This document shows, in pieces, positions 1 to 7,465 of a stretch of DNA of 16,697 nucleotides; position 1 is the first letter of the stretch, and the number at the start of each line of letters is the position of its first letter. The DNA is from JAYYZW01 sp036339995 (lineage in GTDB: Bacteria > Pseudomonadota > Gammaproteobacteria > Ga0077536): contig JAYYZW010000107.1 in the NCBI GenBank assembly GCA_036339995.1, forward strand, positions 1 through 16,697. Direction: 5' to 3'. The notes under the pieces are model-generated. The model had not been told where the DNA came from, ran no database searches, and was given only the letters and a program-made list of their open reading frames with translations. Made by a program: the position numbers and the translations under genes.

Positions 1-279
1 GGCTGACGTGCCGTTGATCTGATCGATGGTGTGCACGCCTTCCAGCCCCTGTGCGGCTAGGCCCGCGAGCCGAGCGTCAGAAAATGCATCGCGATCGATG
101 ATCTCGTTGCGTAGGCCAAGCGCCCATTTGCCTGCCGGCATCGCCATCGCCGCGAGGGTATTAATAGGACCGCTCGCCTCCGAACCGGAGACGACAGTCG
201 GGTGATCGGCGCTGACGGGCGACAACACCAGCAATAAAGCGAGCCAGAACGTCGAGCGGTATTGTTGTCGGTTGATCAT
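1..279 (-). CDS. Exported, probably outer-membrane protein (N-terminal part, cut by window edge)
   Basis: An open frame of 93 codons runs from ATG at 279 down to base 1 without a stop, so the gene continues outside the window. A GAGGA ribosome site lies just upstream of the ATG. Residues 1-26 form a signal peptide: a basic start (MINRQQYR), a hydrophobic core (FWLALLLVLS) and a VSA-type cleavage site. The mature start contains GPINTLAAMAMPAGKWALGL followed by a DAFSDARL segment. From memory this resembles exported proteins of unknown function, probably beta-barrels, found beside metal-efflux genes; I cannot confirm that here. The gene lies downstream of, and co-directional with, the His-rich DUF2946-type gene at 424-867, which fits a small metal-related unit. 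Secretion is well supported; outer-membrane location and metal link are inference. Confidence 0.7.
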   Translation of the reverse strand, partial: MINRQQYRSTFWLALLLVLSPVSADHPTVVSGSEASGPINTLAAMAMPAGKWALGLRNEIIDRDAFSDARLAGLAAQGLEGVHTIDQINGTSA

Positions 280-423
280 GGAGCATTCCTCGGTTGATTT
301 TCGACGGAGCGCAAGATTCGGCCCGGTTACTTCACGTGCCCGATTTCAGTGTCACGGGCAGGAAGCACCGCAGAACTGCGTGCTTGCAGGGAGCACGGGC
401 CGCCGGGGCCCAATGGTGTGATT

Positions 424-867
424 TCAGCCGAGTAAGGGCGGGGCGCGGGTCAGGGAATGACCGCGCGGCGAAGCGTTTGACAAGAACTCGATACGGGTGA
501 CTTGATGCCGCTCCGCACCGCCGTCTACCATGGGTTCGGAAATGACCCAGTTGACGGCCGCGGTCGCGCCGTTCAACCACGGGCCGCATCCGAAGCCGCG
601 TAGATCCGTTGCCGCATCTTCCGTGGTGTTTATCGCACCGTCGTGACCGTGTAGATGGTGATGTCGGTGATGATTCGCGTGCTGATCCGGTCCGTCAGTC
701 AGTACCGAAAGATCAAGCCCGGGATTCTGTGTCGGGCAGAGCATGATGGAGATGCCGAACGGATCATTCGCCGACGGTAGCTGCAACATGTACCCGATCG
801 GCACGACTGCACGCAACGCCAGCAACAGGGTCAGAGCGATAGACAGCGCTGGTCGGTTGCGAAACAT
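424..867 (-). CDS. DUF2946-type small membrane-anchored protein with His-rich stretch
   Basis: This is a 147-residue protein starting at ATG 867 (MFRNRPALS). A longer reading from TTG at 951 is open but adds an unconvincing 28-residue leader that touches the preceding gene's stop, so the ATG is preferred even though no strong ribosome site is visible. Residues 8-25 are a hydrophobic N-terminal segment followed by VPIGYML, then LCP, the layout of DUF2946 proteins (a small membrane or exported family often found near copper and other metal genes). Residues 63-75 contain nine histidines, a plausible metal-binding patch. The C-terminus ends RAPPLLG, also typical of the family. It precedes the exported protein at 1-279 on the same strand. 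Family assignment is by motif recall; metal binding is inferred from composition. Confidence 0.65.
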   Translation of the reverse strand: MFRNRPALSIALTLLLALRAVVPIGYMLQLPSANDPFGISIMLCPTQNPGLDLSVLTDGPDQHANHHRHHHLHGHDGAINTTEDAATDLRGFGCGPWLNGATAAVNWVISEPMVDGGAERHQVTRIEFLSNASPRGHSLTRAPPLLG

Positions 868-947
868 GACGCGTATGTTATCGGGGTATAGGCGCCTGGG
901 CCAGTCCCGATAATTCGATCGAGCCGACGGCGCTTGCGTACCTCCGA

Positions 948-2120
948 TCAATAGCTCCGCGGCATCCCCAGGTTATGTTGAGCGACGAAGTTCAGGATCA
1001 TTTCCTCCGACACCGGTGCAAATCGGAACAGGCGCTGATCGCGCCACAGGCGCTCGAGATGGAACTCACTGGCATAGCCCATACCGCCTAGCGTCTGCAT
1101 GGCCTGAATGGTGGCCTTGTCGCAGGCCTGCGAGGCGATCAGTTTCGCCAGGTTCGATTCGGCGCCGTAAGCCTCCCCGGCGTCGCATAAGGACGCTGCC
1201 TTGTAGTTCATCATCCGCGCACACTGGATCTCGGCATAGGCCTGCGCCAGCGGAAACTGGATGGCCTGGTAGCTGCTGATGCTGCGTTCGCCGAAGACCT
1301 TGCGATCATTGGCGTAATTGACCGCCAGTTCAATCGCCAGATCGGCCGTGCCGACCAGGCCCGCCGTCGTTACGATGCGCTCGGTGTTCAGCACATCCAG
1401 CAGCGGTTTCCAGCCGCGGTCGACTTCGGCAATCAACTCCTGCGGTTCGATGTAGACCTCGTCGAAGAAAATCGCGCTGGAATCGAGGGTGTTGGTACCG
1501 AGTTTCTCAATCTTGGTGTGGCTCAAGCCATCACGCTCGACGTCGATCAGAAAGAGCGTGATGCCATCCGTCTTGCGCTCGACGGCATCACGCTTTTTGG
1601 TACGCGCGACGACGAGGATCTTATGCGCCGAGGCAGTGCCCGTGATCCAGTGCTTTTTGCCATTCAACCGCCAACCGTCACCGTCGGGCCGCGCGAAGGT
1701 CTTGATCTCGATCGAATTCGTGCCCGCATCCGGCTCGGTCAAGCCCATGCAACACATGAGGTCGCCACTGATGAGTGGCGGCAAGAGTTTCGCACGCATG
1801 GCCTCGGAACCGTACTGGTTGATGGCAACGCCGCCGAAGATGGGATTCAACATGAACAACTGTCCGATCGTGCTGCCGCCGCCGGACCTAGCCAGCTGCT
1901 CGATGGCCAATGCCAGGTCGAGCATGCCGAGATCGCTGCCGCCGAATTCCTCGGGCAGGGTAACCCCGCCGATCCCCACTTCACACACTTGCTTCCAGAA
2001 ATCTCCTGGAAACTCTTTCGCCTTGTCGCGCTCGCGCCAGTAATCGAGCCCGAATTTTTCGCCGACCTTGCGCGCGGTGTCGCAGATCATGCGCTGCTCT
2101 TCAGTAAGTGAGAAATCCAT
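948..2120 (-). CDS. Acyl-CoA dehydrogenase (helix-G glutamate type)
   Basis: This 390-residue flavoprotein should oxidise an acyl-CoA to the 2-enoyl-CoA, passing electrons to electron-transfer flavoprotein in the cytoplasm. The start at MDFSLTEEQ is chosen because it matches the family N-terminus and follows AGGGGAA; an 18-residue upstream extension is not family-like. Visible landmarks are the TEPDAGTNS flavin/substrate motif (residues 128-136), the GKKHWITGT strand (154-162) and the C-terminal GGMGYASEF helix (345-353). The usual MCAD catalytic glutamate position (in IYEGT) reads APVSEEM here, so that base is absent. A glutamate in NTERIV (E247) sits where isovaleryl- and long-chain acyl-CoA dehydrogenases carry theirs. 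It lies 154 bp downstream of the enoyl-CoA hydratase on the same strand, with a REP-type repeat between. Substrate unknown; branched acyl-CoAs are plausible. Confidence 0.9.
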   Translation of the reverse strand: MDFSLTEEQRMICDTARKVGEKFGLDYWRERDKAKEFPGDFWKQVCEVGIGGVTLPEEFGGSDLGMLDLALAIEQLARSGGGSTIGQLFMLNPIFGGVAINQYGSEAMRAKLLPPLISGDLMCCMGLTEPDAGTNSIEIKTFARPDGDGWRLNGKKHWITGTASAHKILVVARTKKRDAVERKTDGITLFLIDVERDGLSHTKIEKLGTNTLDSSAIFFDEVYIEPQELIAEVDRGWKPLLDVLNTERIVTTAGLVGTADLAIELAVNYANDRKVFGERSISSYQAIQFPLAQAYAEIQCARMMNYKAASLCDAGEAYGAESNLAKLIASQACDKATIQAMQTLGGMGYASEFHLERLWRDQRLFRFAPVSEEMILNFVAQHNLGMPRSY

Positions 2121-2163
2121 GGCGTTTCCCCTGCATGGCTGTTCCAATTGATCAGACGCCGAG

Positions 2164-2238
2164 TTCGCCCGCAAGCGGGCTCCTACGGTGGCGACTGCTT
2201 AACACCGGGGCACCCGTAGGAGCCCGGCTGCGGGCGAA
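2164..2238. repeat. Paired inverted REP-type repeat (copy 1 of 3)
   Basis: Two inverted arms, 2164-2186 and 2216-2238, share the core CGCCCGCAAGCGGGCTCC and its reverse complement. Each arm can itself fold into a GCCCG/CGGGC hairpin. The left arm is identical over 23 bases to the left arm at 11793-11815. It lies between two minus-strand genes. This is the layout of bacterial BIMEs built from REP sequences, which can act as mRNA-stabilising or transcription-attenuating elements. Confidence 0.85.
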
Positions 2239-2274
2239 TCCGAATCCGTGTCGTCATTCGCCCCAGCACATACA

Positions 2275-3060
2275 TTACCGTCCATGAAAATCAGGCGCAC
2301 GCTTTTCGAGAAACGCACGGCAGCCTTCGTGGGCGTCCTTCGAGTCGAGCAGCAGCCCGACCATCGCCTGTTCGTATTGCAGGGCCGCGGCCATGGGCAT
2401 GTCGCCACCGTGGATCATCGAACGCTTCAGTAGTTTGAGACTCAACGGCGACTTGCTGCTGATCTTAGCGGCTAGCTCGGTCACGCGGGCCCGCAGTTCC
2501 TTGCGTGGAAACATGTGGTTGACGAGCCCGTAGCCCAGGGCCTCGGCGGCGGTGATCTGCTCGCCCGTGAACATCATTTCCCGCGCGCGGCACGGCGGCA
2601 ACTGGCGGAGCAGGCGCTGCGTGCCGCCGGCGCCGGGAAACAGGCCCAGCGTGATCTCGGGAACCCCCAGACGCGCCTCCTCCGCAACGACGCGGATATC
2701 GGTCGCGAGGATGATTTCGGTGCCGCCGCCAAGCGCCCAGCCGTTGACCGCAGCAATCGTCGGCTTGTCGCAGAGCTCGATGCGCCGGAACAGGCGGTGA
2801 ATCATCTCGGCGAATTCCTGATAGTGTGCCAGCCCGTCGCGCGATTCCAGATCGGCGACGTCGCCGCCGGCGACGAAGGCCCGGTCCCCCGCGCCGGTCA
2901 AAATGATGACCCGTACGCCGTCGTCATCCTCGGCGTGTGTAAACGCCTCGTCGAGTTCGCCCAACGTTTTGACGTCGAGGGCGTTCAGCGTGTCCGGTCG
3001 ATTGATCGTGATCCACGCGTGATACCCCTGCAACTCGTAGGTAATATTGTCATAACTCAT
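2275..3060 (-). CDS. Enoyl-CoA hydratase/isomerase (crotonase family)
   Basis: This 261-residue crotonase-fold protein has the expected length. It probably adds water across a 2-enoyl-CoA, the step after an acyl-CoA dehydrogenase. The start at MSYDNITYEL is preceded by AGGAG at good spacing; an upstream in-frame extension lacks family character. The oxyanion-hole segments are visible: AFVAGGDVADL (residues 61-71) and NGWALGGGTE (106-115). The two acid/base glutamates of true hydratases are present as E115 (GGGTE) and E135 (GVPEI), followed by the family's PGAGGTQRL (142-150). Both glutamates being kept favours hydratase over isomerase or dehalogenase activity. It is the first gene of the minus-strand unit leading into the acyl-CoA dehydrogenase and is divergent from the CoA-transferase. 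Substrate unknown. Confidence 0.92.
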   Translation of the reverse strand: MSYDNITYELQGYHAWITINRPDTLNALDVKTLGELDEAFTHAEDDDGVRVIILTGAGDRAFVAGGDVADLESRDGLAHYQEFAEMIHRLFRRIELCDKPTIAAVNGWALGGGTEIILATDIRVVAEEARLGVPEITLGLFPGAGGTQRLLRQLPPCRAREMMFTGEQITAAEALGYGLVNHMFPRKELRARVTELAAKISSKSPLSLKLLKRSMIHGGDMPMAAALQYEQAMVGLLLDSKDAHEGCRAFLEKRAPDFHGR

Positions 3061-3368
3061 GGCTGACTCCTGAAGCTCGCGATAGTGTGGCTGGCCGCCA
3101 CGTGGTAATTGCGCCGCCCAGTTTAGCGTCAAGCAATCCGCCATTCATTGCCGGGGTGGAACAAGGCGCAAAGATACGCCGTGATTGGAGGTTGATTGTG
3201 GATTTATTTTGCCCACAGCCAGCAAACCAAAATGAACCACTGGGGACATAGAGTCACCTTATTTATATATTTTTACATCCTCTATGCGTCTGTGTGGTAA
3301 AAATAGCCGTTTCTAAACGAGCATTATTTTTCGTTCAGCCCCTAATTTCTTTAATCGAGACCAATCTG
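3061..3368. promoter_or_regulatory. Divergent AT-rich intergenic region between hydratase and CoA-transferase genes
   Basis: This 308-bp gap separates two divergently transcribed catabolic genes, so it should hold promoters for both. Bases 3190-3305 are much more AT-rich than the surroundings, with a TTATTTATATATTTTTA run near 3258-3275. I cannot assign a confident -35/-10 pair or operator. A segment CTGGGGACATAGAGTCACC at about 3240-3258 resembles short dispersed repeats seen in many proteobacterial genomes. No convincing gene is present; an in-frame 25-codon extension of the CoA-transferase into this region is not family-like. Confidence 0.5.
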
Positions 3369-4553
3369 ATGGCCGACCGAAACGCACTCGATGGCATACG
3401 GGTCATCGACTTCTCCCGTTATATCGCGGGTCCTTACTGCGCCACCTTGCTGGCCTACCTGGGTGCGGACGTCATTCGCGTCGAAAAACCGGACGGCGGC
3501 GAAGATCGTTTCGTCAGTCCTGTCAGTGAAACGGCCAGCGCGGTATTTCTGCAAACCGGTTGCAACAAGCGCAGCCTGTGCCTCGATCTCAAGCACGAGC
3601 GGGCCCTCGAGGTCGTGCGACGCCTCGTAGAAAGTGCCGATGTCGTCATCGCTAACATGCCGCCCGCCGTATTGCGGCGCATGGGGATCGATTACGAAGG
3701 CCTTTGCGCGATCAAGCCCGATATCATCCTCACCACGCAGACGGCCTACGGGCACGAGGGCCCCTGGCGGGACCGTCTGGGATTCGACGGTATCGGGCAG
3801 GCGATGTCGGGATCGGCTTTTCTGTCGGGGCAGCCGGGCCTGCCGTCGCGCAGCGCCACGCCATTCGTAGATTTCGGCACCGCAGCGCTCGGTGCGATGG
3901 GTACGATCGCGGCGCTCTATCACCGCCAACAGACGGGGATGGGGCAGCACGTGCAGGCGTCGCTGCTCGGCACCGCACTCGCCGCGTTCAGCCCCGCCCT
4001 TATCGAACAGGCGGTCCTGGGCGTCAACCGGGTGCCGAGCGGCAATCGCGGGCAGACCAGCGCACCGACCGATATCTTCAAGACCGCCGACGGCTTCGTC
4101 ACGACCCTCGTCGTCGGCACGGGCTTTTTCAATCGCATCGCCCGCGCGATCGGCGAAGCAGGCTGGTGTGATGATCCGGAACTTGCGACCGATGAACAAC
4201 GCGGTAATCGGCGCGACGAAATCTGCGCGCGCGTGGCCGCATGGTGTGCCGAGCGAACGACCGAGGACATCGTGGAGACGCTCGCCAGAGCCGGCGTCCC
4301 GTGTGGGCCGGTGCTCGATCTCGATGCCGCGATGGCGCACCCCCAGGCACGGGCCATGAGTTACCTGGGCGCCGTCAGCTACCCGGAATTGTCCGAAACA
4401 GTCCCGAGCCCACGCTTTCCGCTGAGTATGTCGGGGCTAGAACTGACCCAGAATCCACCGCCGCAAATAGGGGAGCACACCGTCGAAGTGCTCGGCGAAC
4501 TCGGTTATTCCTCGGAAGAAATTCGCGCGCTGGCGGATGCAGGCGCCGTTTGA
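3369..4553 (+). CDS. Family III CoA-transferase (CaiB/BaiF)
   Basis: This 394-residue protein belongs to the family that moves CoA from one acyl-CoA (often succinyl-CoA) to a carboxylic acid; formyl-CoA, carnitine, benzylsuccinate and mesaconyl-CoA transferases are examples. The start at MADRNALDG is chosen because the family motif begins right after it (GIRVIDFSRYIAGPYCA, residues 9-25); the ribosome site is weak. LGADVIRVEKP (31-41) and the C-terminal-half GxGQHVQASLLGT segment are diagnostic. D168 in PFVDFGT aligns with the aspartate that forms the acyl-enzyme anhydride in formyl-CoA transferase (D169 there). It is the first gene of the plus-strand unit, 105 bp before the HMGCS-like gene. 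It probably activates or swaps CoA for the pathway's acid substrate; identity of donor and acceptor unknown. Confidence 0.92.
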   Translation: MADRNALDGIRVIDFSRYIAGPYCATLLAYLGADVIRVEKPDGGEDRFVSPVSETASAVFLQTGCNKRSLCLDLKHERALEVVRRLVESADVVIANMPPAVLRRMGIDYEGLCAIKPDIILTTQTAYGHEGPWRDRLGFDGIGQAMSGSAFLSGQPGLPSRSATPFVDFGTAALGAMGTIAALYHRQQTGMGQHVQASLLGTALAAFSPALIEQAVLGVNRVPSGNRGQTSAPTDIFKTADGFVTTLVVGTGFFNRIARAIGEAGWCDDPELATDEQRGNRRDEICARVAAWCAERTTEDIVETLARAGVPCGPVLDLDAAMAHPQARAMSYLGAVSYPELSETVPSPRFPLSMSGLELTQNPPPQIGEHTVEVLGELGYSSEEIRALADAGAV

Positions 4554-4658
4554 CAGCCGCGACGCCTGACAGGCTGTTGATTGGTCATTACCGCACGCCG
4601 CCATTAAACTCCCCCATTGCCTTGCATCCATATCGAACGACCGGAGAGCCTTGCCTAA

Positions 4659-6095
4659 ATGAGTTACGGGATCCTTTCTTACGGCGCTTATGTCCCGCCG
4701 CTACGACTGTCGCGGCAGGCTATTTTCGATGCCGTCGGATGGGCAGTGCCGTCGCTGCGGGGTCTGGCTGCGGGTGAACGCTCGGTCGCCAACTGGGATG
4801 AAGACGCGATCACGCTCGCCGTCGAAGCCGGGCGGGATTGCTTGAACGGCGTCGAGACCGTAATCGGCGAACTCGCTCTGGCGTCGACGACGTTGCCTTT
4901 TGCCGATCGCAGCAACAGCGGAATCGCCGCCGACGCCTTGCTGCTCGATAACCCGATCGTGACGCAAGATCTCTCGGGGAGCCGCCGCGCCGCGACGAGC
5001 GCACTCGCACGCATGGCGCGTTCTCCCGCCGCGGGCGAGAACACTCTGCTCCTGGCCAGCGATTGCCGCGAGACACAGCCCGGCAGCGCGCAGGAAATGA
5101 AATATGGCCACGGTGCCGCCGCGCTGTTGATTGGGGAAGGGACACCGGTGGCAGAATTCCTCGCGGTGGCATCCTGCCACGAGGATCTCGTGGATCAATA
5201 TCGCGCGGCCGATGCAGATTTCGATTACGCGCTTGAGGAACGCTGGGTCCGTGAAGAAGGGTATTTGAAAATTGTCCCGCGGGTCATGGAAGAGGCGGCA
5301 GCCGCCGGCGGCGTCACCGCGGGAGATATCGAACACATCGTGCTGCATGGTCCGGGCAGCGCTGCCCGCGCGTTGGCCAAACACCTCAAGATCGACCTCA
5401 AGCGCTTCGTCGAACCGCTCGCCGGCACTTGCGGGGATTGTGGCACGGCGCACTCGCTGCTGATGCTCACCCTCGCGCTCTCGAAGGCGGCGCCCGGCGA
5501 TCGCATTCTCGTCGTCGGCTTCGGGCAGGGCGCGGACGCGGTGCTGCTCAAGACAACACCTGCGCTCACCGCGCTTCAATCGGGGCGGGGGCCGGAGCGC
5601 TACCTTGCGCATTCGCGATCGACGGATAACTACACTTATTTTCTGTCGCTCCGCAACCAGATTTCGATCGATTTCGGATTGCGTGCCGAGCGTGACAATC
5701 GAACGGCCATGTCCGCCTACTACCGCCGGCGGCGCGATATTACCTCGATGTTGGGTGGCCGCTGCCGTGAATGCAACACCCTGCAGTTTCCGCGGAGCCT
5801 CTTGTGCGTCAAGTGCAGCGCGCAGGATTCACAATCGCCCGAAAGCCTGTCGCCAATGCTAGGACGCGTGAAGTCGTTCACGGAGGATTGGCTGGCCTAT
5901 ACGCCATCGCCGCCTTACATCTACGGACACGTGGAATTTCAGGACGGCGCGAACGTCATGCTCGAGTTCACCGACTTCAAGGCCGGCCAGGTTGCCGTCG
6001 GCGACGCGGTGCGCATGGTCTTTCGCGTCAAGGATTTCGATTCGAAGCGGAATTTCCGCCGATACTTTTGGAAACCGGCGCCGTTGCTCGATTAA
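4659..6095 (+). CDS. HMG-CoA-synthase-like protein fused to C-terminal DUF35 zinc-ribbon/OB domain
   Basis: The protein has 478 residues. Residues 1-340 have the thiolase-fold layout of HMG-CoA synthase/KAS III proteins: YGAYVPPLRLSR at the N-terminus, a YGHGAAALLIG core (149-158), HGPGSAARALAKHL (230-243) and a GDCGTAHSLL segment (259-268). Residues 355-470 are a DUF35 (ACP- or CoA-associated) domain with a zinc ribbon, C369-x2-C372-x10-C383-x2-C386, then an OB-like region (GRVKSFTEDW, YIYGHVEF). Where HMG-CoA synthases carry the acyl-accepting Cys, this protein reads SGSRRAATSAL (106-116), so the Cys seems replaced (R109 by my alignment); H230 is kept and the Asn position appears to be D260. 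It lies 32 bp upstream of the thiolase. GGAG at 4643 serves the ATG at longish spacing. It may be a true condensing/cleaving enzyme by another mechanism or a CoA-binding scaffold for the thiolase. Confidence 0.82.
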   Translation: MSYGILSYGAYVPPLRLSRQAIFDAVGWAVPSLRGLAAGERSVANWDEDAITLAVEAGRDCLNGVETVIGELALASTTLPFADRSNSGIAADALLLDNPIVTQDLSGSRRAATSALARMARSPAAGENTLLLASDCRETQPGSAQEMKYGHGAAALLIGEGTPVAEFLAVASCHEDLVDQYRAADADFDYALEERWVREEGYLKIVPRVMEEAAAAGGVTAGDIEHIVLHGPGSAARALAKHLKIDLKRFVEPLAGTCGDCGTAHSLLMLTLALSKAAPGDRILVVGFGQGADAVLLKTTPALTALQSGRGPERYLAHSRSTDNYTYFLSLRNQISIDFGLRAERDNRTAMSAYYRRRRDITSMLGGRCRECNTLQFPRSLLCVKCSAQDSQSPESLSPMLGRVKSFTEDWLAYTPSPPYIYGHVEFQDGANVMLEFTDFKAGQVAVGDAVRMVFRVKDFDSKRNFRRYFWKPAPLLD

Positions 6096-6127
6096 CAAGC
6101 TCATTACGGCACCAGGAGGATTCACTC

Positions 6128-7330
6128 ATGGCTACGGGAATCAAAGACAAAGTCGCCATCATCGGCATGGGATGCACGAGATTCGGCGAGCGCTGGGACT
6201 GCGGTCCCGAAGAATTGATCGTGGAGGCGTTTAACGAAGCACTCGCGGACGCCGGCATTGATCGCAACGACATCGAGATGGCCTGGCTGGGATTGTTCTT
6301 CCAGGAGCAAAGTGCCGGGAAGTCGGCACTCCCCTTGAGTCTTTCCCTGCGGCTGCCCAATATCCCGGTCACGCGTGTCGAAAACATGTGCGCGACCGGT
6401 ACCGAGGCCCTGCGCGGCGCCGTTTACGCAGTCGCGGCTGGCGCCTGCGACATCGCGCTCGCCGTCGGCGTCGAAAAGCTGAAGGACACCGGTTATTCAG
6501 GTTTGCCCGAGCGCAGCAAGGGTACTTTCGACGATCTGTGGCTGCCTAACGCCACCGCGCCGGGCGCCTTCGCGCAACTGGCCAGCGCTTATGCGTCGAA
6601 ACATCGGTGTGACATGAGTGATCTGAAACGCGCGATGGCCCATATCTCGGTCAAAAGCCACGCCAACGGCGTGCTCAATCCGAAAGCGCACCTGCAGAAA
6701 GAGATCACCGAAGACCAGGCCTTAAACGCGCCCATGGTGGCCTATCCGCTCGGCTTGTTCGATTGCTGCGGCGTCAGCGACGGCTCGGCCTGCGCCATCG
6801 TCACGACCGTCGAGAAGGCACGCGAGATGGGTATAAAGGACATGGTGACGGTGAAAGCGATGCAGCTCGCCCCCAGCATGGGCCTCGAAATGTCGAGTAC
6901 CGACTGGGATGGCAGCTACCTGCTTACAACGCGTGTGGCCGCCGAACGGGCCTACAAAGAAGCCGGGGTCACCAACCCGCGCAGTGAACTCGATATGACC
7001 GAAGTCCACGATTGCTTTTCAATCACCGAACTCGTGGTCATGGAAGACCTGAATCTCGCCGATCAAGGCGGTGCGATCAAGGCCGTGCTCGATGGCAATT
7101 TCGACCGGGACGGGGAAGTCCCCTGCCAGGTCGACGGCGGCCTCAAATGTTTCGGACACCCGATCGGCGCCAGTGGCCTGCGCATGGCCTACGAGATTTA
7201 TTTGCAGCTACTGGGTCGCGCCGGAGAGCGCCAGCTGAGCAGCCCGTCGCTGGGACTGACCCATAACCTCGGCGGACAGCCGTACCGTAATGTCGCTAGC
7301 GTTTCGATATTCGGCCTTCACAATGCCTGA
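6128..7330 (+). CDS. SCP-x-type thiolase (acetyl-CoA acetyltransferase family)
   Basis: This is a 400-residue thiolase that should split a 3-oxoacyl-CoA with CoA, or run the reverse condensation. The ATG follows AGGAGG at ideal spacing; an open extension further upstream overlaps the preceding gene and is not family-like. The nucleophilic cysteine is C88 in ENMCATGTEAL, and catalytic histidines are H294 (EVHDCFSITE) and H344 (CFGHPIGASG). The sequence is closer to sterol-carrier-protein-x/archaeal thiolases (HDCFS, GHPIGASG, C-terminal THNLGGQ) than to FadA. These thiolases usually need a DUF35 partner, and the preceding gene supplies one as a fusion. The pair probably forms a complex. Substrate is unknown. 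A REP-type repeat follows the stop. Confidence 0.9.
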   Translation: MATGIKDKVAIIGMGCTRFGERWDCGPEELIVEAFNEALADAGIDRNDIEMAWLGLFFQEQSAGKSALPLSLSLRLPNIPVTRVENMCATGTEALRGAVYAVAAGACDIALAVGVEKLKDTGYSGLPERSKGTFDDLWLPNATAPGAFAQLASAYASKHRCDMSDLKRAMAHISVKSHANGVLNPKAHLQKEITEDQALNAPMVAYPLGLFDCCGVSDGSACAIVTTVEKAREMGIKDMVTVKAMQLAPSMGLEMSSTDWDGSYLLTTRVAAERAYKEAGVTNPRSELDMTEVHDCFSITELVVMEDLNLADQGGAIKAVLDGNFDRDGEVPCQVDGGLKCFGHPIGASGLRMAYEIYLQLLGRAGERQLSSPSLGLTHNLGGQPYRNVASVSIFGLHNA

Positions 7331-7353
7331 TTCGTCAGTGTTTGAACGTTTCA

Positions 7354-7414
7354 CTCGCGCGCAAGCGCGCTCCTACATGGACCCCGCTCCCGTAGGAGCC
7401 CGTTTGCGGGCGGA
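7354..7414. repeat. Paired inverted REP-type repeat (copy 2 of 3)
   Basis: The inverted arms are 7354-7376 and 7392-7414, separated by 15 bp, between the thiolase and the second acyl-CoA dehydrogenase. The left arm differs from copies 1 and 3 at two stem positions (7359 C to G, 7368 G to C) that would pair with each other, so the hairpin is preserved. The right arm keeps GTAGGAGCCCG and CGGGCG. No other function is visible in the 135-bp gap except the GGAG ribosome site of the next gene. Confidence 0.82.
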
Positions 7415-7465
7415 CCGCCAGCTGTCACACATTCATCGCCATCCCATTAGATTCGGAGCCTTTGA

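Noticed and set aside
3351..4340. Minus-strand open frame of 329 codons opposite the CoA-transferase
   Set aside because: No family features; the opposite strand has a full, motif-rich CoA-transferase.
4701..5612. Long minus-strand open frame (303 codons) opposite the HMGCS-like gene
   Set aside because: Low-complexity Arg/Ala-rich translation with no motif; mirror frame of a GC-rich gene.
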